Positions 26,237-35,056 are shown, counted from the stretch's first letter. The stretch is 64,000 nt of DNA from an uncultured Anaerolineae bacterium (GCA_903875215.1 CAIQVH010000009.1:1-64000), one strand, 5' to 3'. The notes: generated from the letters alone by a model not told the origin. Numbers and translations are program-made.

Positions 26237-26746
26237 TCACTTGAGCGGCAAGATGTCGCTCACCTGCAATCCATTACTGCGCAATTGGGCGATCTTCCCG
26301 GCGTTATTCGTCAGCAGGGTGATGGATTGGATTCCCAGCTCGTGCAGGATCTCGGCGGCCGGGCGGTAGGTGCGGGCGTCGGCGGGGAATCCAAGCTGCT
26401 GGTAGGCTTCTGCCTGCGAGAATCCGGCCTCTTTCAGGGCGCGGCTTTTCAGCAGGGCCAGATGCCCGTTGTTTTTCCCATCCTGATCCAGCCAGATGAT
26501 CACGCCGCGCCCGGCCTGTTGGATTAATGTCTGCGCCTGCTCCATTTGTTCGCGGCAGTCACATTCAATGCTGTTGAACAAATGCGCGGCGATGCAATGG
26601 GAGTGCACCCGGCACAGGACATTTTCCTGCCCGGCGACCTCGCCCATGACCAGGGCGATGCTTTCTTTTTGACCGTCATAATACAGGATTTGGTTAAAGA
26701 TGCCGAAGCGTGTGCGTAGCGCTGCTTCGGCGAGACGGATGATCAT
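26237..26746 (-). CDS. Divergent GTP cyclohydrolase II-like protein
   Basis: 169 aa, covering most of the GTP cyclohydrolase II fold (first step of riboflavin synthesis: GTP to a diaminopyrimidine and formate). The zinc cysteines are kept (HSHC, CDC) and so is the catalytic Asp-x-x/Arg region (DARTY). Several canonical residues differ: the usual tyrosine before the QEG motif is tryptophan, and the conserved R-Q-E-G-R appears as D-Q-D-G-K. The C-terminal segment after DILPLK is missing (about 25 aa short of E. coli RibA). No other rib gene is nearby. It may be a specialised paralogue with another product; the fold call is firm, the activity is not. Confidence 0.8.
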   Translation of the reverse strand: MIIRLAEAALRTRFGIFNQILYYDGQKESIALVMGEVAGQENVLCRVHSHCIAAHLFNSIECDCREQMEQAQTLIQQAGRGVIIWLDQDGKNNGHLALLKSRALKEAGFSQAEAYQQLGFPADARTYRPAAEILHELGIQSITLLTNNAGKIAQLRSNGLQVSDILPLK

Positions 26747-26791
26747 GGCAGGGTTTGCTCCTTGGAAAATGGGGTGTGGATTGCGCGAATT

Positions 26792-26822
26792 AAAAACAGC
26801 CGCTCAAAAGAGCGGCGTTTTT
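26792..26822. terminator. Terminator after the ROK kinase gene
   Basis: GCCGCTC-AAAA-GAGCGGC stem-loop with T runs on both strands. On the minus strand it ends the chitobiose operon and separates it from the GTP cyclohydrolase-like gene. Confidence 0.88.
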
Positions 26823-26838
26823 CTTGTTTTTGGATGGG

Positions 26839-27876
26839 TTATCCACGAGATTTATAAAGCGCGACCAGGGCTGCACCGATGGCCTGCGAAAGGTCGCCGA
26901 GACTGGCGGGGACGATGGTCAGGCGTGCGCGCTGGGTCGGCCAGAGGTAGGGCATGGCAGTATCGTGGATGATGCCAAGGTAGCGTGCGCGGAAAGTGTC
27001 GGTGGTGGCTTCCGGGTCCATCAGCCCTCCGCCGATGACGACAAAGGTTGGGTCGAGGGCGATGGTCAGGTTGGCGACGTGGAATCCGAGCGCTCGGGCC
27101 TGGAAATCAAAAATTTCGGTGGCCAGCGGGTCTCCTTTTTGGGCAAGACTGCGCAGGGAAAGGACTTTTTCCTTGATCGGGGCGGAAGTTTTTGCCAGGT
27201 CATGGTCGGGGTATTTTTCCAGCTTTTCAGCCAGCAGATAGGGCAGCCCGGAGATGGTGGTATAGACCTCGACGCAACCCCAGTCTTTGCCACATCCGCA
27301 GGGGTAGGTGCGAGCGCCAAGCATGTGCAGAGGTGCGGGCATGTGCCCGCCTTCCATTCCTGCCAGGGTATCGCCGTCGAGCGGCAAGCCGTGACTGTCG
27401 ATGTAGGCAACTCCCAGGCCGGAGCCGGGTGCGAGCATCAGGACGCTGCTCTGGCTGTTGCCGCGCACGCGTTGGGCTTCGGCCACGCCGCCATAATTCC
27501 CATCGTTCCCGACGACCAGGGGAATGGCGCGTCCGGCGCGCTCGGCGAGGGCCTGGCTGTATTCGGTGTGCACGTCCCAGCCGGTGAAGCTGGCGGGCAG
27601 GTTGGCAGAGCGGTCTAGCACACCGTAGCGTTGATAGGGGCCGGGAATGGCCAGGCCAACACCCTGCACCTGGTCCCAGCTCAGAGAGTTATCGGCCAGG
27701 TAGGCGCTGATGCCATCCACCCAGCCGCGGATGACGGCTGCCGTGCCGGCCTGGGCATTGGTGGGCTGTTGCAATAAGCGGGTCGAGATGGTGGTACCAT
27801 CGCTCCAGACGCCGCCAGTTTTGGAGGTGGTGGCTCCGCTGTCGGTGCCGAGGAAGATTGCTGGCGATTGGGTCAT
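26839..27876 (-). CDS. ROK-family sugar kinase
   Basis: 345-aa ASKHA-fold kinase. Phosphate-1 motif GTDSGATTSK at the N-terminus; the catalytic aspartate is likely in VVGNDGNYGGVAEA. The ROK zinc site is present as GGH followed by PCGCGKDWGCVE. ROK kinases phosphorylate glucose, N-acetylglucosamine, N-acetylmannosamine and the like. Being in an operon with chitobiose phosphorylase, GlcNAc to GlcNAc-6-P is the natural guess. There is no N-terminal HTH, so it is an enzyme, not a repressor. Last gene of the operon, followed by a terminator. Confidence 0.9.
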   Translation of the reverse strand: MTQSPAIFLGTDSGATTSKTGGVWSDGTTISTRLLQQPTNAQAGTAAVIRGWVDGISAYLADNSLSWDQVQGVGLAIPGPYQRYGVLDRSANLPASFTGWDVHTEYSQALAERAGRAIPLVVGNDGNYGGVAEAQRVRGNSQSSVLMLAPGSGLGVAYIDSHGLPLDGDTLAGMEGGHMPAPLHMLGARTYPCGCGKDWGCVEVYTTISGLPYLLAEKLEKYPDHDLAKTSAPIKEKVLSLRSLAQKGDPLATEIFDFQARALGFHVANLTIALDPTFVVIGGGLMDPEATTDTFRARYLGIIHDTAMPYLWPTQRARLTIVPASLGDLSQAIGAALVALYKSRG

Positions 27877-27924
27877 ATTAAAATTCGTGCCTTTCATGGA
27901 GTGATTGATTCTGGGGTGGGAATT

Positions 27925-28803
27925 CTACGCGGTGAGCAGCTGCTGAAGCCCGGCAGGGATGAAGGGCTGGTTGACTCCTTCATATAGTTCCCAGGTTTCG
28001 GTGTGCTGAATGGTCTCGCCTGGGGCAAGCCGGGTCAGCGGGCCAAGACTTTCCAGTTCGATGAATTGGTGGTTGGTGTATGTTTCGGTATTGCAGCCGC
28101 CGTCGGGGAATGGCGCGCCGGGGTGCGGATCGAAGCGCTTGATGAACAGGGTGCCTTCCAGAAAATAGCCCTGCCAGCCGTGCGGGTTATAGTAGCCGAC
28201 TTTTACCGGCGGCAGGCTTCCGCTGGCGCGCAGCAGGATATAGTCATCGCGCAGGATCAGGCGTGGGTCGTCAATCCGGGTGTAAGGCCAGAGGGTCAGC
28301 TGGCGGTTGGCAAGCAGACCGGCCGGGTCGGTATTGCCTGTCGGCTGGGGGAAGATTCCTACGCCGCCCAGCCGGAACATGGTCAGTGCCCAGGGGGCCA
28401 ATTCCACGGTCCAGGGGCCGTCGTTGCGCAGTTCGTGGTGTAAAACTACCTGAGGGCGCGTCTCGTTGAGACGGATTTCGATACTTTTGGCGATGTGCGT
28501 CCAGGATTCGGTGGGCTGGTCGAAGCGCAGGCCGCCTGGAACCAGGCTCATCACCGCGCCTTCGTGATCTGGAATGTAGGTGCGCGGCATGGCTTCGGGG
28601 GCGTGCCACAGGCGGTGACCTCCGTGGAAGTAAAACGGGCCATGGGGGGTTTCAAGCGGCGTGTCGGCGAGTTCGGCGAAAAGGTTGGGCCTGCCGGAAG
28701 GGGAGAAGCGCACGATGCGTGGGGATGTGGCCAGACATTCGATTTTCACAAAATCGTTTTCCAGGATGTGCGTGGGTCGGCCGTTAAAATTTCCGTGTTT
28801 CAT
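27925..28803 (-). CDS. DUF4380-like / mutarotase-fold protein
   Basis: 292 aa, no signal peptide. The sequence shows the conserved block FYFHGGHRLWHAPEAMPRTY (about 55-75), WTVELAPWALTMF and a C-terminal PGETIQHTETWEL, resembling DUF4380 proteins with the galactose-mutarotase supersandwich fold. The His residues could support anomeric proton transfer. In this operon it may interconvert anomers of GlcNAc or chitobiose so that the phosphorylase or kinase gets its preferred form; that is inference. The open frame extends 197 codons further upstream, but that portion overlaps the upstream gene out of frame and is not coding. Start is ATG at 28803. Confidence 0.75.
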   Translation of the reverse strand: MKHGNFNGRPTHILENDFVKIECLATSPRIVRFSPSGRPNLFAELADTPLETPHGPFYFHGGHRLWHAPEAMPRTYIPDHEGAVMSLVPGGLRFDQPTESWTHIAKSIEIRLNETRPQVVLHHELRNDGPWTVELAPWALTMFRLGGVGIFPQPTGNTDPAGLLANRQLTLWPYTRIDDPRLILRDDYILLRASGSLPPVKVGYYNPHGWQGYFLEGTLFIKRFDPHPGAPFPDGGCNTETYTNHQFIELESLGPLTRLAPGETIQHTETWELYEGVNQPFIPAGLQQLLTA

Positions 28804-28904
28804 GAATATGCCTCGAAGTGTTTGCCATGGTCTCCATGGTCTGAGCCATGCCAGCAGTGTTGCGATATTACTTTCATTGATGGATCGCGTCAAGGCGGCT
28901 GGTT

Positions 28905-31076
28905 TCAACTGCTGATGTAATTTCTGATCCAGTCGACCAGTTCCTGGGCTTTGGCCTGTGTCCCGGCTTCGGCGAAGATGCGCAGGACTGGTTCGGTGCC
29001 TGAAAAGCGCAGCAAGGCCCAGTTGTCTTCGGCCAGCAGGAACTTGGTGCCATCGTAGTGGGAGGTGTTGAGAATGCGGTATGGGCCGAGGGCTTCCAGC
29101 GGGTGTTCCTTGATGCGCTTGGGGATGATGTAGCGCATTTCGGGCATGGCGGGCATGCCAGCTTCCACGCTGTACAGCCGCCCGGTCAGCCCGTAGACGG
29201 TCTCGCGCAGCTCCGATATTTTCTTGCCGGTAGCGGCCAGCATCTCTACGAACAAGGCGCAGGCGAAGATGCCGTCTTTGCCGAGGATGTGCCCGCGAAT
29301 GGTCAGGCCGCCGCTCGATTCGCCGCCCAGCAGGGCGTTGTGTTCGAGCATCCCGGCAGCAATATGCTTGAACCCAACCGGCACTTCGACGCATTTCTCG
29401 CCGAAATGGGTCGCCAGCCGGTCCAACAGGTGTGTGGTGGCGAGATTGCGCACCACGCCTCCGCGTTCGCCGCGCACTTCGTGCAGGTACCAGTAAAGCA
29501 TCAGCAGGATGTCATTCGTCTCGATGTATTCGCCTTTTTCATCGATGATGGCAATGCGGTCGGCGTCGCCGTCCATGGCCAGGCCCAGGTCGTAGCCGCC
29601 TTCGCGCAGGTGGGTGATGAGCAGGCGCAGTGTATCCAGGTTGGGAGCCGGGGAGCGCCCGCCAAAAAGCGGATTGCGTCGTTCGTTGATGAAGGTCACG
29701 CGACAGCGGGCTTCGTTCAGGATGATGCCCAGCGTCAGCTGGCCGACTCCATACATCGGGTCGGCGATGACTTTCAGCCCGGCCTGGCGGATAATCCGCA
29801 GATCGATGAATTTTTCAACGGCGTCGACGTACAGGTTGGTATAGTCGCGCTTGATGACAATGCCGGCTTTCAGGGCAATGTCCAGGTCAAGTTTGACGAC
29901 TTCCTGGCTCGTCAGGCGGTTAGTTTCGGCTTCGATGCGGTCCGTTTCATCGGTCAGCAGCAGCGAGCCATCGCCATGAAAGACTTTCAGGCCGTTCCAT
30001 TCGGGCGGGTTGTGGCTGGCGGTGAAGCATAGTCCCAGGGCAGATTTTTCCAGGGCGGTGGCAAATGTTACCAGTGGAGTCGGGGCGTCTTCAGGCAGTA
30101 AAATGGCGGGGATGTTGTTTCCGGCAAAAACTTCGGCGGCGGCGTCTCCGGCAAAATCGGAGAGGAAACGCCGGTCGTAGCCGATGATGACGCCCTGTTT
30201 TTCCAGCCCGAGGCGGGTGATCTCGTTGGCGAGCGCCTGGCAGAGCCGCCGGACGTTGTGAAGGGTGAAACCCTCGCCGATGATGGCGCGCCAGCCACCC
30301 GTGCCGAAGGTGACGATGTTCTCCTCCTCGATGCGGCGCGGGCGGTAGATCCGCTTCTGTAAAATCAGCTCGGCCTGGGCCAGGTCGGCAGGGGTGTTGA
30401 TGCCGAGAACTTCATCCTGGTCGTAGACCTGGTAGCTTTCGACACGCAGCCCGGAGCGAATCAGCTGGTGGGCAGTATCCGTTAAACGGTATTCGCCGTC
30501 GCTGGCGGAAAGTTTGTTCAGGGCTGTGAATATTTTTCCGGCTTCGACGACGTATGCGCCCATGTTAAGCTCGCGGATGGCGCGCATTTCTGGCGAGGCA
30601 TTCTCCTCTTCGATGATATCCACGATCCGGTTGCGCGCATCGCGGAGGATGTGCCCGTAGGGCAGCGGCTGTTCGACAATTGCCGTCAGCAGGGTGAGAT
30701 GGGCCTCGCGCAGGCGATGGCGATTGAGCAGCCCGCGGATCGAGGCCGGGCGGAAGAGAGGCGTGTCACCATAGAGGATCAGCAGATCGCCGGCGAAATC
30801 CTTTAGCAACGGTTGCAGTTGCAAAACGGCGTGCCCGGTGCCGAGTTGTTCCTCCTGGGTGACATAGTTGTAATTTTCACCCAAATGCGCCCGGACTTCA
30901 TTCTGCTGGTAGCCGACGACGATATACAAATCTTTGGGCGTAACCACCTGCAGGGCATTTTTCACCATGTAATCGATGACTTTTTGATCACCGAGCGGCT
31001 GGAGCAGGATTGGCTGGGCTGCGGTTGCCGGGTTTTTCCCCCCGGCCAGGATGACGGCTTTTAGTTCTTTGGTCAT
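28905..31076 (-). CDS. Fused GlmU-like nucleotidyltransferase / phosphohexomutase
   Basis: 723 aa. Residues about 4-235 are a sugar-1-phosphate nucleotidyltransferase domain close to the N-terminal half of GlmU (EEQLGTGHAV, ILYGDTPL, ELNMGAYV, LGINTPAD). About 255-722 is a complete alpha-D-phosphohexomutase: phosphoserine loop CFTASHNPPEWNG, metal loop MDGDADRIAI, sugar loop GGESSGG and phosphate-binding RFSGTEPVLRI. There is no left-handed beta-helix acetyltransferase. The nucleotidyltransferase signature G-x-G-T-R-M...P-K is degraded to GGKNPATAAQP, losing the catalytic Arg and Lys. Start at 31076 with GAGG ahead. In the operon it would act on GlcNAc-1-P released by the phosphorylase. Confidence 0.88.
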   Translation of the reverse strand: MTKELKAVILAGGKNPATAAQPILLQPLGDQKVIDYMVKNALQVVTPKDLYIVVGYQQNEVRAHLGENYNYVTQEEQLGTGHAVLQLQPLLKDFAGDLLILYGDTPLFRPASIRGLLNRHRLREAHLTLLTAIVEQPLPYGHILRDARNRIVDIIEEENASPEMRAIRELNMGAYVVEAGKIFTALNKLSASDGEYRLTDTAHQLIRSGLRVESYQVYDQDEVLGINTPADLAQAELILQKRIYRPRRIEEENIVTFGTGGWRAIIGEGFTLHNVRRLCQALANEITRLGLEKQGVIIGYDRRFLSDFAGDAAAEVFAGNNIPAILLPEDAPTPLVTFATALEKSALGLCFTASHNPPEWNGLKVFHGDGSLLLTDETDRIEAETNRLTSQEVVKLDLDIALKAGIVIKRDYTNLYVDAVEKFIDLRIIRQAGLKVIADPMYGVGQLTLGIILNEARCRVTFINERRNPLFGGRSPAPNLDTLRLLITHLREGGYDLGLAMDGDADRIAIIDEKGEYIETNDILLMLYWYLHEVRGERGGVVRNLATTHLLDRLATHFGEKCVEVPVGFKHIAAGMLEHNALLGGESSGGLTIRGHILGKDGIFACALFVEMLAATGKKISELRETVYGLTGRLYSVEAGMPAMPEMRYIIPKRIKEHPLEALGPYRILNTSHYDGTKFLLAEDNWALLRFSGTEPVLRIFAEAGTQAKAQELVDWIRNYISS

Positions 31077-31112
31077 TTTGCCTCGCTTGGGGGTGCATCG
31101 CACCCTCTATTG

Positions 31113-33515
31113 CTATCCCATCACCACCATTACCTCATTGATCGATCCGGCCGGCTGCTGCGGCACCACGTTACCCGTCATCTGTTGACCATTCACCCTG
31201 ACAGATTTCACACCTTTTTCGATGTGAGCCGGATTCTGCACTGTGATGTTATACGTCGCCCCGCGCCACTGGCGGACGACCTCGAAGCCCTCCCACTCTG
31301 CCGGGAGACACGGGTCGATGACGAGACCCTCAAAGCTGAGCCGCACCCCGAGGATGTACTTTGTTGCGGCAGTGTACATCCAGCCGGCGGTGCCGGTCAG
31401 CCAGGGGTGGCGCGCCCGTCCGTGGGCGCTGTGATCGCGCCCCATAATGAACTGACAGTACGAATACGGTTCGGCCTGCCGGATTTCGATGATGTCATTC
31501 TGGTTGTAAGGCAAAATCGCGTCGTAGAACTTCATGGCGCGCGCCCCGCGGCCCAGCAGGCACTCGGCGATGATTGGCCAGGCGTTGGGATGGCTGAAAA
31601 TGGCGCCGTTTTCCTTGATGCCCTTATAGACGCGCGTCACATAGCCAATATCATCGTTCGGCTGGCTGTAGGCTGGCCAGAGGAGATGATTTCCATAGTT
31701 GGAATAAAGATGGCGGTCAATGGCATCCATGGCGCTCAGGGCGCGTTCGCGCGGGGCAATCTCTCCAATTACCGCCCAGGCCATATGCTCGAGGAAGATC
31801 TTTCCTTCCGTGTTGTCCTTTGAGCCGATTTTTAATCCCTTTTTGGTAAAACCGCGCAGGTACCACGCGCCGTCCCACAGCTCGCGGTTGCAGGTTTCTT
31901 TTACGGTTGCTGCCAGCATCGTGTATTTTTCCACATCGGCGCTGCGGCCCAGGTAGCGGGCTAATTCCAGGAAGGCGTTGATGGCCCAGACGTGCAGGAA
32001 AGAAACCAGCGCGCTTTCTCCACCGCCCAGGTTCAGACAGTCATTCCAATCTGCGCGCAAGCCTTTGCAGACGCCGTTGGCGCCGGTTTGTGAAGCAGAA
32101 AAATCAAGGGCGCGTTTCATATGGTCGTATACGCTGGCCGGTTCACCATCGGCAAAAGGGATCACCTGCTCCAGAAAGTCCAGGTCGCCGGTTTCTTTAA
32201 CAAACTCGACGATGGTTGGCACCAGCCAGAGATGATCATCGGAGCAGGTATCCTCCAGCCCGTGGATAATTTCATCCATGCTTGGGGTGGGTACCACTGT
32301 CGGCAGTTTCACGCCGGGCAGCTTGTTTTCTTGCGGCTCGAACACGGCGGGGTCAAACAAGTGCAGCCCGTACCCGGCGCTGACCTGTCCCCGCAGTAAT
32401 TCGATGATTCTCTGGCGGCATTTGGTTGGGTTGGTGTGGATGACGCTCAGGATGTCCTGGGCGGTGTCACGGTAGCCCAGGCCGGTGCGCCCGCCAACTT
32501 CAATGAAGGAGGCGAAACGCGACCAGACCACGCAGGTCTCGGCCTGGAACAGAGTCCAGGTATTGAGCATGGTATTCATGCCCCGGTGCGGGGTTTTGAC
32601 CTGTAAAACGGCTTGCTTTGCCCGCCAGTACTCCGCCAGTTCGGCAAAGGCGGCATCCACATTCGAGAAATTGGAATAGCGGGACTGGGCGGCGCGGCCG
32701 GCGCCTTCGCGCGAGCCCACGCCTAGCAGAAAGACGAAGCGCGTATCTGCGCCTGGCGCGAGGGTAAAGCGTTTGTGCAGTGCGCCGCAATGATTGCCGC
32801 CCAGCTCGCTGGAGCCCGAGCACTCGCCGCGCTGCACAGCGGCGGGGTCGCTTTCGGTGTGGTAGACGCCGATGAACTGGTCGCGCAGGCAGTCGTAGCT
32901 ATCGGGGTTGAAGTTGGCGGTGAAAAAGTGGTACATCCAGGGTTCGTAGAAAAAATCGTACTCGATTATGCCGTCTTTGTAATTCGTTCCGCTGGCGTAC
33001 AGGCTCATTTGCAGGTTCTGGTTGTCAATGTCAATGTGGTGATAGGAAAACTCGCAGTAGCTGAAAATGCTCATTTGGCGCGTTTTTCCCCCGCTGTTGC
33101 GGATCTTGACATCCCAGATTTCCAGCGGATCATGGACGGGGATAAATAGCGTTTGCTCGGCCTGGATATCCTGGTAATCGCAGGAAAATTTGGAGTAGGA
33201 CAGCCCGTGCCGCGCTTCATAGCGGGCTTTTTCGAGTGGTTTTCCCACCGGCTGCCAGGATAACGACCAAAACTCGCCCGTTTCATCGTCGCGCAAGTAA
33301 ACATAATGCCCGGGCCGGTCGAGCGGCACGCTGTTGGGGCGGAAACGGGTAATGCGGTGGTGCTGGGCAGTTTTATAAAAAGAATATCCGCCTGCATTGT
33401 GAGAAATCACCGTGCAAAAATCTTTGACGCCCAGGTAATTTGTCCATGAAACAGGCACATCGGGCCGTTCGATGACATATTCCTGCTTAGACTCGTCGAA
33501 AAAGCCATGACGCAT
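31113..33515 (-). CDS. chbP: GH94 N,N'-diacetylchitobiose phosphorylase
   Basis: 800 aa, full length for GH94. Splits chitobiose with phosphate into alpha-GlcNAc-1-P and GlcNAc. The N-terminal beta-sandwich begins near SWTNYLGVKDFCTVISHNAG. The alpha/alpha-barrel contains RFASFIEVGGRTGLGYRD, CSDDHLWLVPT and the catalytic acid in RADWNDCLNLGGGES (Asp489). These segments resemble Vibrio-type chitobiose phosphorylase more than cellobiose phosphorylase, which lacks FIEVGGRTG. No signal peptide, so the disaccharide must be imported; no importer is in the window. First gene of the operon, with a LacI-type operator on its promoter. Confidence 0.9.
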   Translation of the reverse strand: MRHGFFDESKQEYVIERPDVPVSWTNYLGVKDFCTVISHNAGGYSFYKTAQHHRITRFRPNSVPLDRPGHYVYLRDDETGEFWSLSWQPVGKPLEKARYEARHGLSYSKFSCDYQDIQAEQTLFIPVHDPLEIWDVKIRNSGGKTRQMSIFSYCEFSYHHIDIDNQNLQMSLYASGTNYKDGIIEYDFFYEPWMYHFFTANFNPDSYDCLRDQFIGVYHTESDPAAVQRGECSGSSELGGNHCGALHKRFTLAPGADTRFVFLLGVGSREGAGRAAQSRYSNFSNVDAAFAELAEYWRAKQAVLQVKTPHRGMNTMLNTWTLFQAETCVVWSRFASFIEVGGRTGLGYRDTAQDILSVIHTNPTKCRQRIIELLRGQVSAGYGLHLFDPAVFEPQENKLPGVKLPTVVPTPSMDEIIHGLEDTCSDDHLWLVPTIVEFVKETGDLDFLEQVIPFADGEPASVYDHMKRALDFSASQTGANGVCKGLRADWNDCLNLGGGESALVSFLHVWAINAFLELARYLGRSADVEKYTMLAATVKETCNRELWDGAWYLRGFTKKGLKIGSKDNTEGKIFLEHMAWAVIGEIAPRERALSAMDAIDRHLYSNYGNHLLWPAYSQPNDDIGYVTRVYKGIKENGAIFSHPNAWPIIAECLLGRGARAMKFYDAILPYNQNDIIEIRQAEPYSYCQFIMGRDHSAHGRARHPWLTGTAGWMYTAATKYILGVRLSFEGLVIDPCLPAEWEGFEVVRQWRGATYNITVQNPAHIEKGVKSVRVNGQQMTGNVVPQQPAGSINEVMVVMG

Positions 33516-33548
33516 GGGGAAGCCTCCCGGTGGAATGGAATAGGCTTG

Positions 33549-33585
33549 ATTCTACCTTAATACCGGCGGACTGTAACCGGTTACA
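33549..33585 (-). promoter_or_regulatory. Chitobiose operon promoter with LacI-type operator
   Basis: Minus strand: GTTACA (33572-33577) at minus-35, 17-bp spacer, TAGAAT (33549-33554). The perfect palindrome TGTAACCGGTTACA at 33572-33585 has the central CG and TAACCGGTTA core of LacI/GalR operators and covers the minus-35. No LacI-type gene lies in the window. Confidence 0.78.
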
Positions 33586-33649
33586 TTGCGCGAACCCGCA
33601 CACGGTTGGTGATCTTTGCCCGCTGGCCTTTTGATTTATAATGCAGCTC

Positions 33650-35056
33650 ATGTCTGATCTTTTTGACCACGCCATGCAGGAACGGATGAAATCCGAGGCG
33701 CCGCTTGCCGCGCGCATGCGACCGCGCACGCTGGAGGAATATATCGGCCAGGAACATATCATCGGCGCTGGAAAGTTGCTGCGCCGCGCGATTGAAGCTG
33801 ACCGGCTGTTTGCCTCCATTATCCTATGGGGGCCGCCCGGGACAGGAAAAACGACCCTCGCGCAAGTCATCGCCAACCAGACCCGGAGTCATTTTGAGAC
33901 ACTTTCGGCTATCCTGGCCGGAAAAAGTGAACTGCGCGAGGTGATCGACCGTGCCCAGGAGCGCAGCCGTCTGTATAAGCAAAAGACAATCCTTTTCGTG
34001 GATGAAATCCATCGCTGGAACAAGGCCCAGCAGGATGCGCTGCTGCCCTTTGTGGAAAATGGTACCGTTACCCTGATCGGCGCGACCACCGAAAACCCGT
34101 TTTTCGAGGTGATCAAGGCCCTGGTCAGTCGCTCGCGGATTTTCCAGTTGCGGAATCTTAACCAGGCTGAAATTGGTGTGCTGCTCGACCGGGCGATTGC
34201 AGACCCGGAGCGGGGCTACGGCACGCGGCGTATCCACTTGGCGCCCGATGCGCGCGCCCACCTGGTGGATATGGCGACCGGTGATGCGCGCAATGCGCTT
34301 AATGCGCTTGAGCTGGCTGTCGAATCGACGCCCGTCGATTCGGATGGCGTGATCCAGGTCACGCTGGATGTGGCGCAGGAATCGATTCAGCGCCGGGCGG
34401 TGCTGTATGACAAGGATGGCGACGCGCACTACGACACCATCTCGGCCTTTATCAAATCGGTGCGCGGCTCAGACCCCGATGCCGCCCTGTACTGGCTGGC
34501 GAAGATGATCTATGCTGGCGAGGATCCGCGCTTTATCCTGCGCCGCCTCGTCATCCTGGCTGGCGAGGATATAGGGCTGGCCGATCCGCAGGGGCTGGTG
34601 GTGGCGGCTTCGGCGGTGACGGCTTTTGAATTTGTCGGCCTGCCGGAGGGGATTTATGCGCTCGCCGAGGCCACGCTGTACCTGGCGACCGCGCCAAAAT
34701 CGAACAGCGCCACGTCTTATTTCAAAGCCATGCAGAGTATTGAGCAGGAGGGCGCCGGGTCGGTGCCGAAACATCTTCAGGATGGCAACCGCGATCGCGA
34801 GGCGACCGGCCAGGGCCAGGGTTATCTTTATCCGCACGAAATGGAAGGCCATTTTACCCCGCAGCAATATTTGCCCAGGCGCCTGCTTGGGACGTATTTT
34901 TACACCCCTTCCAACGAAGGCTACGAATCGCAGGTGGAAGCGCGCCTGGCGCGCTGGCGCGCTGCCCAAAAACTGGCCCTCGGTATTGAACAGGAGCGCC
35001 ATTTGCCCGATCTGCCGCAGGAACGGATTAACGACCTGAAAAGGAATATCAAATAG
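33650..35056 (+). CDS. rarA: Replication-associated recombination protein A (RarA/MgsA)
   Basis: 468-aa clamp-loader-like AAA+ ATPase active at stalled forks. Opening motif ARMRPRTLEEYIGQEHI, Walker A GPPGTGKTT, Walker B LFVDEIHRWNK, sensor GATTENPFFEV and the C-terminal MgsA domain with NSATSYFKAM and PRRLLG are all present. The second ATG (33650) is used because a TATAAT at 33637-33642 overlaps the first ATG. Transcription from it would start at about 33650, and no Shine-Dalgarno is visible. It is divergent from the chitobiose operon and overlaps nothing downstream. Confidence 0.93.
   Translation: MSDLFDHAMQERMKSEAPLAARMRPRTLEEYIGQEHIIGAGKLLRRAIEADRLFASIILWGPPGTGKTTLAQVIANQTRSHFETLSAILAGKSELREVIDRAQERSRLYKQKTILFVDEIHRWNKAQQDALLPFVENGTVTLIGATTENPFFEVIKALVSRSRIFQLRNLNQAEIGVLLDRAIADPERGYGTRRIHLAPDARAHLVDMATGDARNALNALELAVESTPVDSDGVIQVTLDVAQESIQRRAVLYDKDGDAHYDTISAFIKSVRGSDPDAALYWLAKMIYAGEDPRFILRRLVILAGEDIGLADPQGLVVAASAVTAFEFVGLPEGIYALAEATLYLATAPKSNSATSYFKAMQSIEQEGAGSVPKHLQDGNRDREATGQGQGYLYPHEMEGHFTPQQYLPRRLLGTYFYTPSNEGYESQVEARLARWRAAQKLALGIEQERHLPDLPQERINDLKRNIK

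Noticed and set aside
28804-29394. N-terminal extension of the DUF4380-like gene
   Set aside because: This part lies antiparallel-in-frame-shift over the end of the fusion gene on the same strand and has biased Arg/Pro composition; the fusion gene's own frame carries the conserved mutase C-terminus.
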